Of a DNA stretch of 40,282 nt, positions 32,648 to 40,282 are shown in pieces. This stretch comes from Defluviitaleaceae bacterium. GTDB lineage: Bacteria > Bacillota > Clostridia > Lachnospirales > WQUN01. Location: the NCBI GenBank assembly GCA_009788085.1, contig WQSB01000006.1, forward strand, positions 1 through 40,282, in the 5' to 3' direction. Under the pieces are notes generated by a model, which searched no databases, was not told the DNA's origin, and was given only the letters and a program-made list of their open reading frames with translations. Position numbers and translations under genes: made by a program. Each line of letters begins with the position of its first letter. The stretch's first letter is position 1.

Positions 32648-33889
32648 ATGCTCGAAATGTTTCGTTTTCTCAAGCATCTAAAGGGCAACGCCAAGGCCAC
32701 TGTGCTGACAGAGCCCCTGTGGGGCATTCCGTTTAACCTGTACGCGCCGTTTTTTACGCTGTATATGTTTCATTTGGGAGTCTTGGACTTTCAGATTGGG
32801 CTTTTGCTTGGGCTGGGCCGGATGCTTCAAATGTTTTTTGCATTGTTTGGCGGGGTCATAACGGATAAGTTCGGGAGGCGGCTTACAACATTAATTGGGG
32901 ATGCAATATCTTGGAGTATTCCGGCCTTAATATGGGCTTTTTCGCAGAATTTTTGGTGGTTTCTGGCGGCGGCGTTGATTAACAGCACATTTCAAATCAC
33001 CGCCGTTTCTTGGGAATGTCTTTGGATTGACGAGAACGCGGAAGACGCCAATAAGCTGGCCAAGATTTTCAACTGGATTTATATTTCCGGGCAACTGACG
33101 GTATTTTTCGCGCCGATTGCGGGGCTCTTTGTGGAACGGTACAGTGTGGTGCCTGTTGTGCGTGTATTGTTCCTTATCGCTTTTGTGTCCATGACGGCAA
33201 AGTTTATTCTGCTGTACATTTTTTCAGTTGAAACACCGCAGGGCCTCCAGCGGATGCGGGAAACAAAAAACACATCCGTCAGCCGGCTTTTGCTTGGCTA
33301 TAAGGATGTGTTTGGGCAAATTATAAAATCCTGGAAAATGATGCGGGCGTTGGCACTTCAGGGGCTGGCGGTTGTTACGATAATGATAACATCAACCTTT
33401 TTCGCCCTGTACGCCACTCAGGATTTAAATGTCCCGGAGCATTTTATGGCGTATTTTCCTATTTTGCGGGCGGGGGTAATGCTGGCCTTTTTATTTTTGG
33501 TCCAAAGCCGGCTGGGTGTTTTTAAGCCCCGGCATTTAATGCTTGTGGGAATTGTTACTTATATCGCGGCCAACGGGCTTTTGCTGGTTTCCCCGGCGGA
33601 AAGTGTTGCGTGGCTTGCCGTTTATACCATTGTGGAGGCCTGCGCCGTCGCCTTGCTTATGCCGAGGCTGGAAACCCTGGCCGCCAATGTGATTGACCCC
33701 AAGGAGCGCGCGCGGATTCGCAGCTTTTTTAACGCTTCCATTTTGGCCGTTTCAAGTGTGTTTGGATTCTTGGCCGGCTGGCTTTCGGACATGGACAGGC
33801 GGCTTCCTTTTGTGTTAAACATCGCGCTGTTTGTCTGTATGATGGTGATTCTGGTTGCGAAGCGGCGGGGGAGCGATACGGCAGTCTAA
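32648..33889 (+). CDS. MFS transporter
   Basis: 413 residues, about 12 transmembrane segments in two halves with a central cytoplasmic loop (ETPQGLQRMRETKNTSVSRLLLGYKDV). Motif A between helices 2 and 3 reads GGVITDKFGRRLTT, which identifies the major facilitator superfamily. A second, degenerate copy occurs before the last helices (GWLSDMDRRLPFV). Acidic and Trp-rich residues in WECLWIDENAEDANK are unusual and may face the substrate. Substrate unknown; drug/H+ antiporters share this layout. It ends tail to tail with the restriction system, only 3 nt away, with no terminator visible. Confidence 0.85.
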   Translation: MLEMFRFLKHLKGNAKATVLTEPLWGIPFNLYAPFFTLYMFHLGVLDFQIGLLLGLGRMLQMFFALFGGVITDKFGRRLTTLIGDAISWSIPALIWAFSQNFWWFLAAALINSTFQITAVSWECLWIDENAEDANKLAKIFNWIYISGQLTVFFAPIAGLFVERYSVVPVVRVLFLIAFVSMTAKFILLYIFSVETPQGLQRMRETKNTSVSRLLLGYKDVFGQIIKSWKMMRALALQGLAVVTIMITSTFFALYATQDLNVPEHFMAYFPILRAGVMLAFLFLVQSRLGVFKPRHLMLVGIVTYIAANGLLLVSPAESVAWLAVYTIVEACAVALLMPRLETLAANVIDPKERARIRSFFNASILAVSSVFGFLAGWLSDMDRRLPFVLNIALFVCMMVILVAKRRGSDTAV

Positions 33890-33892
33890 ATT

Positions 33893-34822
33893 CTACATTC
33901 TGTCGCTGTACGGCAAAGACTTTATATATTCATCCATGTATGCCCAATTTGGACAGCCATCAGTAGACTTTGGCAACTTAATAACACTTTCTTTCATTTT
34001 TTCCAAAGTCCATTTTCGTCCATAACTGAATTTATATCGGTTAGCCTTAATTGTGGTTATAATGAACATAGCAATATGCTTGTTCAACTCCCAACCATCG
34101 GCACAAAGTACATTTACATCATCAGAAGCACAAAATGGCTCATGCTGATAGAATGCTTCTCCGACACTACCATTGTAATTCACCGTGATGCAGTTCGGTT
34201 GAAACATCGGCTCAACATCTATGTGCTGGCGAACACCATTATTTTCGCTAATAGCCCCTATAAAATTTACGCTACCCTCTGCCATATCCTCTTTGGTCAA
34301 GCGTTTGCCTTTATGAAATCTGAAAAGTTCACCCAAAGAATACTCGCCCCATTTATCAATATCAAGCGAGGGGGTTTTCATATTCACCTGTGCCGTAGTT
34401 ATCGGGTTCGTGCTTGTGTCATGCACCCATTGCGGGATAGTGCTTGGCAATATTATGTCTTTAAGAGTTTTATTTGCTTGTCGGCCGTAGCTGTATCTAT
34501 AAGCATTGACCCTTATGCACATACAGTAATACAATTTTTCCGCAAGAGTCATTTCAATCTTTGGCTCTAATACCATGATATGAAAGGCAGTATAAAAAGG
34601 CTTTAGCTGCACAAAAGCAGACAAGACACTACCGCCCAACGCAACGGTAATACTTCCCGCCTTAAACGGTTCTGTGCCCTCTATTTTTTCGACTTGTGCT
34701 ACCACGCCGTTATTTTGTGATGTCCGTGATACAAAATTAACATCGCTCTTTTCGATTGTGCCAATGTGCATTAACTCAAAACCATTACCTTGTCGCAATT
34801 CAAACAAATCTCTAACTCTCAT
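33893..34822 (-). CDS. Specificity subunit of a BcgI-like (type IIB) restriction-modification system
   Basis: About 309 residues with two target-recognition units. Each contains the type I S-type pattern: 'DLFELRQGNGFEL...NFVSRTSQNNGVV' and 'SLGELFRFHKGKRLTKEDM...NFIGAISENNGVRQH', and each ends with a conserved 'YRYSYGRQANKTLKDIILP' / 'YKFSYGRKWTLEKMKESVIKLP'. This duplication lets it read a bipartite DNA site. Length is close to BcgI subunit B (about 340). The start could be GTG 34831 or ATG 34822; both overlap the methylase-nuclease gene by 10-20 nt, so they are coupled. Visibly lower GC than flanking genes. Confidence 0.8.
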   Translation of the reverse strand: MRVRDLFELRQGNGFELMHIGTIEKSDVNFVSRTSQNNGVVAQVEKIEGTEPFKAGSITVALGGSVLSAFVQLKPFYTAFHIMVLEPKIEMTLAEKLYYCMCIRVNAYRYSYGRQANKTLKDIILPSTIPQWVHDTSTNPITTAQVNMKTPSLDIDKWGEYSLGELFRFHKGKRLTKEDMAEGSVNFIGAISENNGVRQHIDVEPMFQPNCITVNYNGSVGEAFYQHEPFCASDDVNVLCADGWELNKHIAMFIITTIKANRYKFSYGRKWTLEKMKESVIKLPKSTDGCPNWAYMDEYIKSLPYSDRM

Positions 34823-36677
34823 AAGCTTCACCCGCCTTTACGAGATAAGCCAAATAATCATTAACTGTTTTTTGAAAATCATCTTGCGATAAACGGCTGT
34901 AATCAGTATCCATATAAGCCTCACAGAGCCATTCATCGCTGTGTGTGACTGACTGCCTTGCAGAAAGACCGTCAAAGACATCTCTGTTGCGATACAGCTT
35001 GAGCCATTGCTCCTCAATGCCTTTCCACGTTCCGTAATAATCAATTCTCCCTAACTTTTTACGCTTTACAAAACCGTCATTTTTACAATAACCAAAGAAT
35101 GTTTCAAAGCTGTTATCGTGGGGTTTATGCGCTTCCCATACCATAACGCAGGGGTTTGTGCCTGTTGGATAAAAAATATCGTCCGGCATAGAAAAGACAG
35201 CGTTCAAGGTATGCTTTTTGAATAGCCTTTCTCGAACATCCTTAAATTTTGTGCCAATAGCGCAACTCATTGGCAAGACGACAACGCCCTTGCCGCCGAC
35301 CGTGAGCACTTCAAGCAACTGTTCCGCAAATTCTAACTCGCATTTATCCGTTTGTGAATACGGTGGATTCATCAAGCCTACATTGATATTTTTCGCTTTA
35401 ATCTCTGCGGAAATTTCAGCATTAAAGCAGTCGCCCTTATAGATGTTTGATTTGCCATCTTGCCGAATTATCATGTTGGCAATGGCAAGGGTATAAAGTC
35501 CATCGTCAAACTCAATGCCGTATAATTGTTCTTTTCGTATTCTCTCAGCTTCTTCGGGGTTGGAATCTTTGAACATTTTACTCATAGCTGTTACCAAGAA
35601 CGAGCCAGAGCCACAGCATATATCAACAACACGGCTATTTTTATTAACGCCTGCCAAACTACACATAAATTCGGTAAGATGCTGGGGCGTTAAAACGATA
35701 CCCAATCCACTACCATCACCACCAGAGTATTTTATGAACTCATGATAAAACACGCCGAGCGCGTCTACCGTACTATCTGCATAGTCCATCATTGGTTTTA
35801 TTTTCAATTCAAGCTGTTCAATATACCAGTTAATTGATTTCTTTTGAATCAGCGGTATGCTTGCAAACTTTGTGTTGTCTTGCAATGTTTTGAAAACCTG
35901 CTTTATGTAAGTAGCCCTATCACTTTTAATTCCACTGTTTTTCAACACGCCCTCAATAGCAGTTTGAATATTCGACATAACCGTTTTGAACGATGGCAAA
36001 TTTGCATATGTTTTACAAAAATCATCGTCAGAGAGAGCAATAAGAATGCCCGCAATGAAAATCGGCTTATGGGCTTCAACTACTTTGATTTCCCTCAAGC
36101 AGTCGTGCATTTCTATTGCCGTTTCCCGAATTTCATCAAGAGAGTAATCCTTTTGTAACTTCTCTCCCTTGATGAGTTTGATGTAGTTTTTTGGTTCTAA
36201 AATAATATCGGTTGCTTTTTTCAAGGGCAGATAGGTGTCTTGCCCTTTAAGCCAATGGAAGGTGTCTACTTTCATATTTGCAAGTGTCGTGCCGCTAACT
36301 GCCACGGCAATAACATTGTATTCTTCTTTTAGAAATTTGGCATAGTAAAGAGCCCCATCAACGGAAAAATCGCGAGGGTTGCTCAAACCTGCGCTTGCGT
36401 GTTTTTTGACCGTGTTTTTGCACTCCACAACAATAACCGTATTTGCATCATCATTCATAGCAATAATGTATTCGGGTTTGGATTTTCCGTTACCGCCCTG
36501 TGTGAAATCATCAAGGGCGCAATGAATAGGCTTACCCCCTGCTTTTTTCAAAAGCCTTTCAATTTTGTCAACGGCAGAAACATCACCTTGCGGAAAAACA
36601 TATCCCCATCCGTTATCGCCCAATACGCATTTCATTTCACGCAACGTAAGGCTTTCGGTGTATTGTTCTATTGCCAT
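34812..36677 (-). CDS. Fused endonuclease-methyltransferase subunit of a BcgI-like (type IIB) R-M system
   Basis: 621 residues. The N-terminal part (about 1-150) has a PD-(D/E)xK-type nuclease core, KPEYIIAMNDDANTVIVVECKN, matching the nuclease domain of BcgI-like enzymes. A helical HsdM-type linker follows. The N6-adenine methyltransferase domain has motif I VVDICCGSGSFLVTAM and catalytic motif IV GLMNPPYS. BcgI subunit A is about 637 residues with this same order, and pairs with a separate specificity subunit, as here. Such enzymes cut on both sides of their site and methylate adenine. GGAGGTG lies 5 nt before the ATG. No other defence gene is adjacent. Confidence 0.82.
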   Translation of the reverse strand: MAIEQYTESLTLREMKCVLGDNGWGYVFPQGDVSAVDKIERLLKKAGGKPIHCALDDFTQGGNGKSKPEYIIAMNDDANTVIVVECKNTVKKHASAGLSNPRDFSVDGALYYAKFLKEEYNVIAVAVSGTTLANMKVDTFHWLKGQDTYLPLKKATDIILEPKNYIKLIKGEKLQKDYSLDEIRETAIEMHDCLREIKVVEAHKPIFIAGILIALSDDDFCKTYANLPSFKTVMSNIQTAIEGVLKNSGIKSDRATYIKQVFKTLQDNTKFASIPLIQKKSINWYIEQLELKIKPMMDYADSTVDALGVFYHEFIKYSGGDGSGLGIVLTPQHLTEFMCSLAGVNKNSRVVDICCGSGSFLVTAMSKMFKDSNPEEAERIRKEQLYGIEFDDGLYTLAIANMIIRQDGKSNIYKGDCFNAEISAEIKAKNINVGLMNPPYSQTDKCELEFAEQLLEVLTVGGKGVVVLPMSCAIGTKFKDVRERLFKKHTLNAVFSMPDDIFYPTGTNPCVMVWEAHKPHDNSFETFFGYCKNDGFVKRKKLGRIDYYGTWKGIEEQWLKLYRNRDVFDGLSARQSVTHSDEWLCEAYMDTDYSRLSQDDFQKTVNDYLAYLVKAGEAYES

Positions 36678-36703
36678 GCTTGCACCTCCGACCGCTTTCT
36701 TTA

Positions 36704-36709
36704 ATTATA
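36704..36709 (-). promoter_or_regulatory. -10 element of the R-M operon promoter
   Basis: Perfect TATAAT on the minus strand, 27 bp before the ATG. The -35 at 17-bp spacing is weak (TTTCAT). No controller-protein box is evident. Confidence 0.45.
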
Positions 36710-36782
36710 CACCGCATGAATGCACAATGAAAGATGAAAATGCCGTTTTTTCCCGCCTTACCAGCCGTCCAAAGCCGTAGCC

Positions 36783-36875
36783 TTAAGCGAACGGAACCTC
36801 AAGCCCCGCACCGCCGGCCCCTGGGCTCAAAGTAAATGCTGTTACCCTGCCGATTTTCCCGTCAATACCAGTCAT
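36783..36875 (-). other. Possible 30-residue ORF coupled to the CNNM gene
   Basis: The ATG overlaps the stop of the CorC-family gene as ATGA, and the frame runs MTGIDGKIGRVTAFTLSPGAGGAG... to TAA. Overlapping start and stop suggest translational reinitiation, but there is no ribosome binding site of its own and no recognised family. It occupies half of the 194-bp gap to the R-M operon. Confidence 0.25.
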
Positions 36876-38137
36876 CCCCTGACTGGACATGGAAGGTCTC
36901 GCTCCGGTTGGTTCACCTTGATAATGCATTCCAGTGCCCGCCGGTGCTGAGTCTTATGTACGGTCACTGTCAGGTTTTCATGGGTGAAGGTGTCGCCCTC
37001 CTCCGGGATTTTTCCCAGCATATCCACTATCCAGCCGCTTACCGCGCCGGATTCGTTTTCTTGGTTCTTTTGCGGAATGTTAAGATAGTCGTAGAGGTCG
37101 TCCATGCTGGCTGTGCATAAAACTTGGTGAACGCCGTTCTCCAGCGGGACGAATTTTTCCACTATTTTGTCGCTTTCGTCCCAGATTTCGCCAACAAGCT
37201 CCTCCAAAATGTCCTCCATGGTCACAATGCCCTCCGTGCCGCCGTATTCGTCGGACACGATGGCCATGTGGCCTTTTTCTTTTTGCAGCAGCTTAAACAA
37301 ATCGCTGATATTGGTTTGTGGGGCCACGTACACCGGAGGCGTCATGACAAAATCTTCCCGTCCCGTGGTGTAGCTGAAAAAGTCCCGCATATGCAGAATT
37401 CCAATTATGCGGTCTAGGCTTTCCTCAAAAATGGGCAGGCGCGAATGGCCGCTTGAGAGAAATTTTTCGGCGATTTCATCCGCCGTTGCGGTTTTAGAGA
37501 CGCCGATTACGTCCATCCGGGGTGTTAAGATATCCCGGGCCTGCTGGTCGTAAAAATCCAGCGCGTTGCGCAGAAGCTCCTTGTCCTCGTTGTCTATCGC
37601 TCCTACCTGCTCGGCCTCCTCCACAAGGGAGAGTAATTCTTCCTCGGTGATTGATTTTTCACTTTCGCCGGATTTGAAAATCAGGCTCAGGAGCTTTTTC
37701 CAATAAACGAAAAAGAAATTCACCGGCGCGAGCACAAACATAAACACGCGCAAAAAAGGCGCGCAAAACTGCGCCACCTTCTCGGGGGACTCCTTGGCCA
37801 GAACCTTTGGCGTAACATCAGCGAAAACCACCACCACGATAGTAAGCACCACCGTGGAAAGCGTTGCGCCGATGTCGCCGAACCGCCGCACAAACAACAC
37901 TGCGCAAATCGCCGCCGCCGACAAATTGGCGATATTATTGCCCACAAGCAGCGTTGACAAGAGCCTGTTAAAATCCTCGTGCAATGTCAGGGCCAAGGCC
38001 GCCCGCCGCGAACCCTTGCTGGCCATATGTTTTAGCCGAATCCGGTTTAGTGATGAATAGGCCGTTTCGCAGGCCGAAAAAAATATGCTTAAAATAAGTA
38101 GGACAAACAAAAATATAAATGCTATGCCGTCTTCCAT
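36872..38137 (-). CDS. CNNM/CorC-HlyC family membrane protein with CBS pair
   Basis: 421 residues from ATG 38137 (AAAGGG 6 nt upstream; the track ATG 38143 is too close to it). The N-terminal CNNM/DUF21 domain spans about residues 1-170 with three to four helices and SACETAYSSLNRIRLKHMA. It is followed by EEELLSLVEEAEQVGAIDNEDKELLRNAL, a CBS pair (DILTPRMDVIGV ... GHMAIVSDEYGGTEGIVTMEDILEELVGEIWDE) and a C-terminal CorC_HlyC domain. Bacterial members are implicated in Mg2+/Co2+ handling; the old haemolysin label is not informative. It is divergent from the ECF sigma gene. Confidence 0.9.
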   Translation of the reverse strand: MEDGIAFIFLFVLLILSIFFSACETAYSSLNRIRLKHMASKGSRRAALALTLHEDFNRLLSTLLVGNNIANLSAAAICAVLFVRRFGDIGATLSTVVLTIVVVVFADVTPKVLAKESPEKVAQFCAPFLRVFMFVLAPVNFFFVYWKKLLSLIFKSGESEKSITEEELLSLVEEAEQVGAIDNEDKELLRNALDFYDQQARDILTPRMDVIGVSKTATADEIAEKFLSSGHSRLPIFEESLDRIIGILHMRDFFSYTTGREDFVMTPPVYVAPQTNISDLFKLLQKEKGHMAIVSDEYGGTEGIVTMEDILEELVGEIWDESDKIVEKFVPLENGVHQVLCTASMDDLYDYLNIPQKNQENESGAVSGWIVDMLGKIPEEGDTFTHENLTVTVHKTQHRRALECIIKVNQPERDLPCPVRG

Positions 38138-38309
38138 TTTCATCCCTTTCTTTATTTATAGAGGGCTCTACCCCAAGCGCGACTTGCTATTGCTACAATT
38201 GCGATTCTACATATTTTATGTCTGGAATGCAAATGTATATGTTACTATTTTTTTGCCCTGTCGCATTTTACCCTGTTCATGTGTATATAAAGTGAAGGGA
38301 GTGAGCTTA

Positions 38310-38798
38310 GTGCGTTATCAATCCAACCGGCCGGTAGATTGGATAGAAGAAACTGTAAAACGATATGGGGATAAGATGTTGCGGACTGCCCTTGCCGTTG
38401 TCGGCAACAAAGCCGACGCGGAGGATATTGTGCAGAATGTTTTCGTAAAGCTGTTTGAAAAGCAGCCGGAATTCGAGTCATCCGGGCACGAAAGCGCGTG
38501 GTTAATCCGAGTAACGGTTAATCTCTGTAAAAATCACCTCCGCTCGTATTGGTGGAAAAAAACCGTTCCGCTTTTGGAGACTTATCCTGCGCGAACCGAT
38601 GAACAAGAAAATATTATGCAAACCGTTCTGGCTCTTCCCTCGAAGTATCGAATCGTGATTCATCTGTTTTACTACGAGGGATATTCCACAAAAGAGATAG
38701 CGGAAATCACAGAGCAAAAAGAATCCACGGTGCGGCAGCTCCTGACCCGCGCCCGGCGCAAACTCAAAGATTTTTTGGAAGGAGAAAATATAGAATGA
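38310..38798 (+). CDS. ECF-type RNA polymerase sigma factor
   Basis: 162 residues from GTG 38310; GGGAG lies 8 nt upstream. The track ORF from 38085 includes about 75 residues of non-coding sequence. Region 2 is DKMLRTALAVVGNKADAEDIVQNVFVKLF (the -10 binding helix). Region 4 is LPSKYRIVIHLFYYEGYSTKEIAEITEQKESTVRQLLTRARRKLKDFL, a helix-turn-helix for the -35 box. The gene ends in ATGA overlap with its partner, so the two are co-translated. Its regulon and signal are not visible. An autoregulated promoter is expected upstream but I could not define it. Confidence 0.92.
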   Translation: MRYQSNRPVDWIEETVKRYGDKMLRTALAVVGNKADAEDIVQNVFVKLFEKQPEFESSGHESAWLIRVTVNLCKNHLRSYWWKKTVPLLETYPARTDEQENIMQTVLALPSKYRIVIHLFYYEGYSTKEIAEITEQKESTVRQLLTRARRKLKDFLEGENIE

Positions 38799-40147
38799 GG
38801 GGATATAAGGATTATATGAATACCATATCTGTTGACACGATTTTGCACGAAAAAATTATGAACCGGATTACACAAAAACCAAGGCCCTTTTATAAAAATA
38901 AAACCCATCTGCGTTATGCGGCAGTCGCGGCCTGCGCAGTGGCTTTACTGTTTGGCATGTGGATGCTTCCCGGGCTTTTCAGGATGCCGGGCGACATCGA
39001 GCCTATACCGGGCAGCGACCCGTCGTGGACTTATGCCGGGCTGCCGACCCCCCCGCAAAACGGGGAGGGAAACGGTCACGAAATAGCAGCTCCATTCCAA
39101 GACCCGGAAATTCCGCTAATTCTGTACGCGCTTATCTTCAACGAAGAACAGGAGGAATTGAGTGCGCGGTTACTGCCGCCAGACTTTATGCACGAGCTTA
39201 CGGACGAGCAGTTTAAGGCAATCTTTCCCACCCTTGACCCGTCGCGCTTTGTGGCAAACGCTACCTATTGGATTACATTTATGGAAATGACAGAGGTCAG
39301 CGCGTTTGACCCCAACGGGCAGGCGTTTATCCGTCTTGTAGAAAATCGGGTGCCCCAATGTTATTTAATCCCGGATGAAGAAACTTATATTTCATATGTA
39401 CATGGTGCTAAGGTCACGGCCACCATACACAGAAGATACGATTTCATAAACAATGAACTCGTTCCCGTGTACGCCGTCCGCGCGAATTTTATTCTTGAAA
39501 ATATCGCGTACATCATTACCTATTTGGACGCAAACCAAGAAACCGCAAAGGAGCGTCTGACCGAGCTTGTTAATCAGATTATAGCAGGGGGCGCGGCAGA
39601 CTTAAGCGCGGTTGCCGACCCGGTTGTGCCCGAGCTTCGTAATGAAGCCTTAACTTTTGAGCAAGCGCGGCTTGACGCCGATTTTGGGGCATATATGCCC
39701 ACGAATATTCCGCCGGGGTTCAGCTTTGACAGTGCCAGAAGAACGCTGAACCAATGGGACAACTCTCTCCGCATGAATTGGCACAGTTACCCCACCTTTG
39801 ATAATATTTTCTGGACTGTGGCGGAGCCTCACGAACACGAGCTTGAACGTATTGTTTCCATAAACGACCGCCATAAATTCGATGTGTCACTTTATACGAT
39901 TCCGTGGTTTGATTCCGTGCCGGATGAAATCCGCGAGTATTTCAACAATCCTGTGTTCCTTGCGGCGGAAATGACGCTGGAAGTTGTGCGGGCCCGGGCA
40001 CGTTGGGCAGACCGCGACCGCGGCGACACCCCCGGCTGGCGAATAGACAATTTTGCCGTTCTGCACGAAAGCGGCGTAGTTGTGCGAGTCAGCGCGCGCG
40101 GTGTGTCCCCGGAGCAGCTTTGGTTAATGTTTTCCTTGACTTTATGA
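38795..40147 (+). CDS. Membrane-anchored partner of the ECF sigma factor (probable anti-sigma/sensor)
   Basis: 450 residues. A short cytoplasmic N-terminus (about 1-38, MNTISVDTILHEKIMNRITQKPRPFYKNK) precedes a single membrane helix YAAVAACAVALLFGMWMLPGLF and a large extracytoplasmic domain. The domain's last part (LTFEQARLDADFGAYMPTNIPPGFSFDSARR ... LEVVRARARWADRDR) resembles the DUF4367-type domain common in clostridial anti-sigma proteins. AGGAG lies about 10 nt before the ATG, which overlaps the sigma stop by 4 nt. The cytoplasmic part is too short for a standard zinc anti-sigma domain and has no HxxxCxxC, so anti-sigma activity is inferred only from coupling. Confidence 0.7.
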   Translation: MRGYKDYMNTISVDTILHEKIMNRITQKPRPFYKNKTHLRYAAVAACAVALLFGMWMLPGLFRMPGDIEPIPGSDPSWTYAGLPTPPQNGEGNGHEIAAPFQDPEIPLILYALIFNEEQEELSARLLPPDFMHELTDEQFKAIFPTLDPSRFVANATYWITFMEMTEVSAFDPNGQAFIRLVENRVPQCYLIPDEETYISYVHGAKVTATIHRRYDFINNELVPVYAVRANFILENIAYIITYLDANQETAKERLTELVNQIIAGGAADLSAVADPVVPELRNEALTFEQARLDADFGAYMPTNIPPGFSFDSARRTLNQWDNSLRMNWHSYPTFDNIFWTVAEPHEHELERIVSINDRHKFDVSLYTIPWFDSVPDEIREYFNNPVFLAAEMTLEVVRARARWADRDRGDTPGWRIDNFAVLHESGVVVRVSARGVSPEQLWLMFSLTL

Positions 40148-40282
40148 CGTTTTTGTTTTAGCCTTAAAATAGCTTTTATACGAAAGACCAGCTATTAAAT
40201 GTCAAGCCCTAAATAAGCGAGAAATAATTTCTGGTCGCACTACCGTTTGACTTCCGATATTTTTGAGAAATGCACTCAAAAA

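Overview
The window looks like a chromosomal segment of a strictly anaerobic member of the Clostridia (Bacillota). Supporting signs are strong GGAGG-type ribosome binding sites, frequent TTG/GTG starts, sigma-A-like promoters with 17-bp spacers, a full fermentation gene set (Bcd, EtfAB, CoA-transferase, thiolase, bifunctional AdhE), a rubrerythrin and an oligopeptide-type ABC system. No rRNA, tRNA or CRISPR array was seen. I cannot name the species.
Layout. (1) Bases 1-452 hold the 5' part of a LivH-type branched-chain amino acid permease on the minus strand, with its own promoter. (2) 558-6468 (minus) is a five-gene Opp/Dpp-type ABC importer: lipoprotein receptor, two permeases, two ATPases. 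(3) 6632-17664 (minus) is an 11-gene catabolic cluster, in transcription order: CoA-transferase A and B, SDR reductase, beta-keto acid cleavage enzyme (BKACE), PanE-like dehydrogenase, a terminator plus palindromic element, butyryl-CoA-type dehydrogenase, EtfB, EtfA, an unassigned polytopic permease, an unusual thiolase, and an NADP-type secondary alcohol dehydrogenase. The inferred logic is that a beta-keto acid is condensed with acetyl-CoA by BKACE to give acetoacetate plus a new acyl-CoA. Acetoacetate is then activated by the CoA-transferase and split by thiolase or reduced towards butyrate. The lysine-specific enzymes (aminomutases, Kdd, Kal) are absent, so the substrate is open.
(4) 17.75-18.19 kb carries gene debris (C-terminal DNA methylase fragment). 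(5) 18266-22177 (plus) is adhE, a small APH-like kinase and a PmtA-like methyltransferase in one tight operon, closed by a bidirectional terminator. (6) 22349-24588 (minus) is a three-gene operon: a DUF6062-like Cys/His protein, a one-TM protein and a CPBP protease. It is divergent from rubrerythrin (24718-25260). (7) 25.3-25.9 kb is debris again: a large hairpin, a truncated serine recombinase and an orphan ORF.
(8) 25994-31113 (minus) is a compact cassette of four non-Sec proteins resembling phage tail-fibre or surface-filament modules: a short collagen-like protein, two proteins sharing an AVSYEYL N-terminus and tail-fibre linker motifs, and a 1125-residue protein with about ten Ig-like (He_PIG) repeats. 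A 166-bp MITE-like element with perfect 18-bp terminal inverted repeats sits inside it. No capsid, terminase, sheath or lysis genes accompany it. (9) 31238-33889 (plus) has a HAD phosphatase, a small membrane protein and an MFS transporter. (10) 33893-36677 (minus) is a BcgI-like two-gene restriction-modification system. (11) 36872-38137 (minus) is a CNNM/CorC-family membrane protein. (12) 38310-40147 (plus) is an ECF sigma factor coupled to a membrane-anchored partner, probably an anti-sigma factor. The most novel parts are the fibre cassette with its MITE and the BKACE cluster of unknown substrate.
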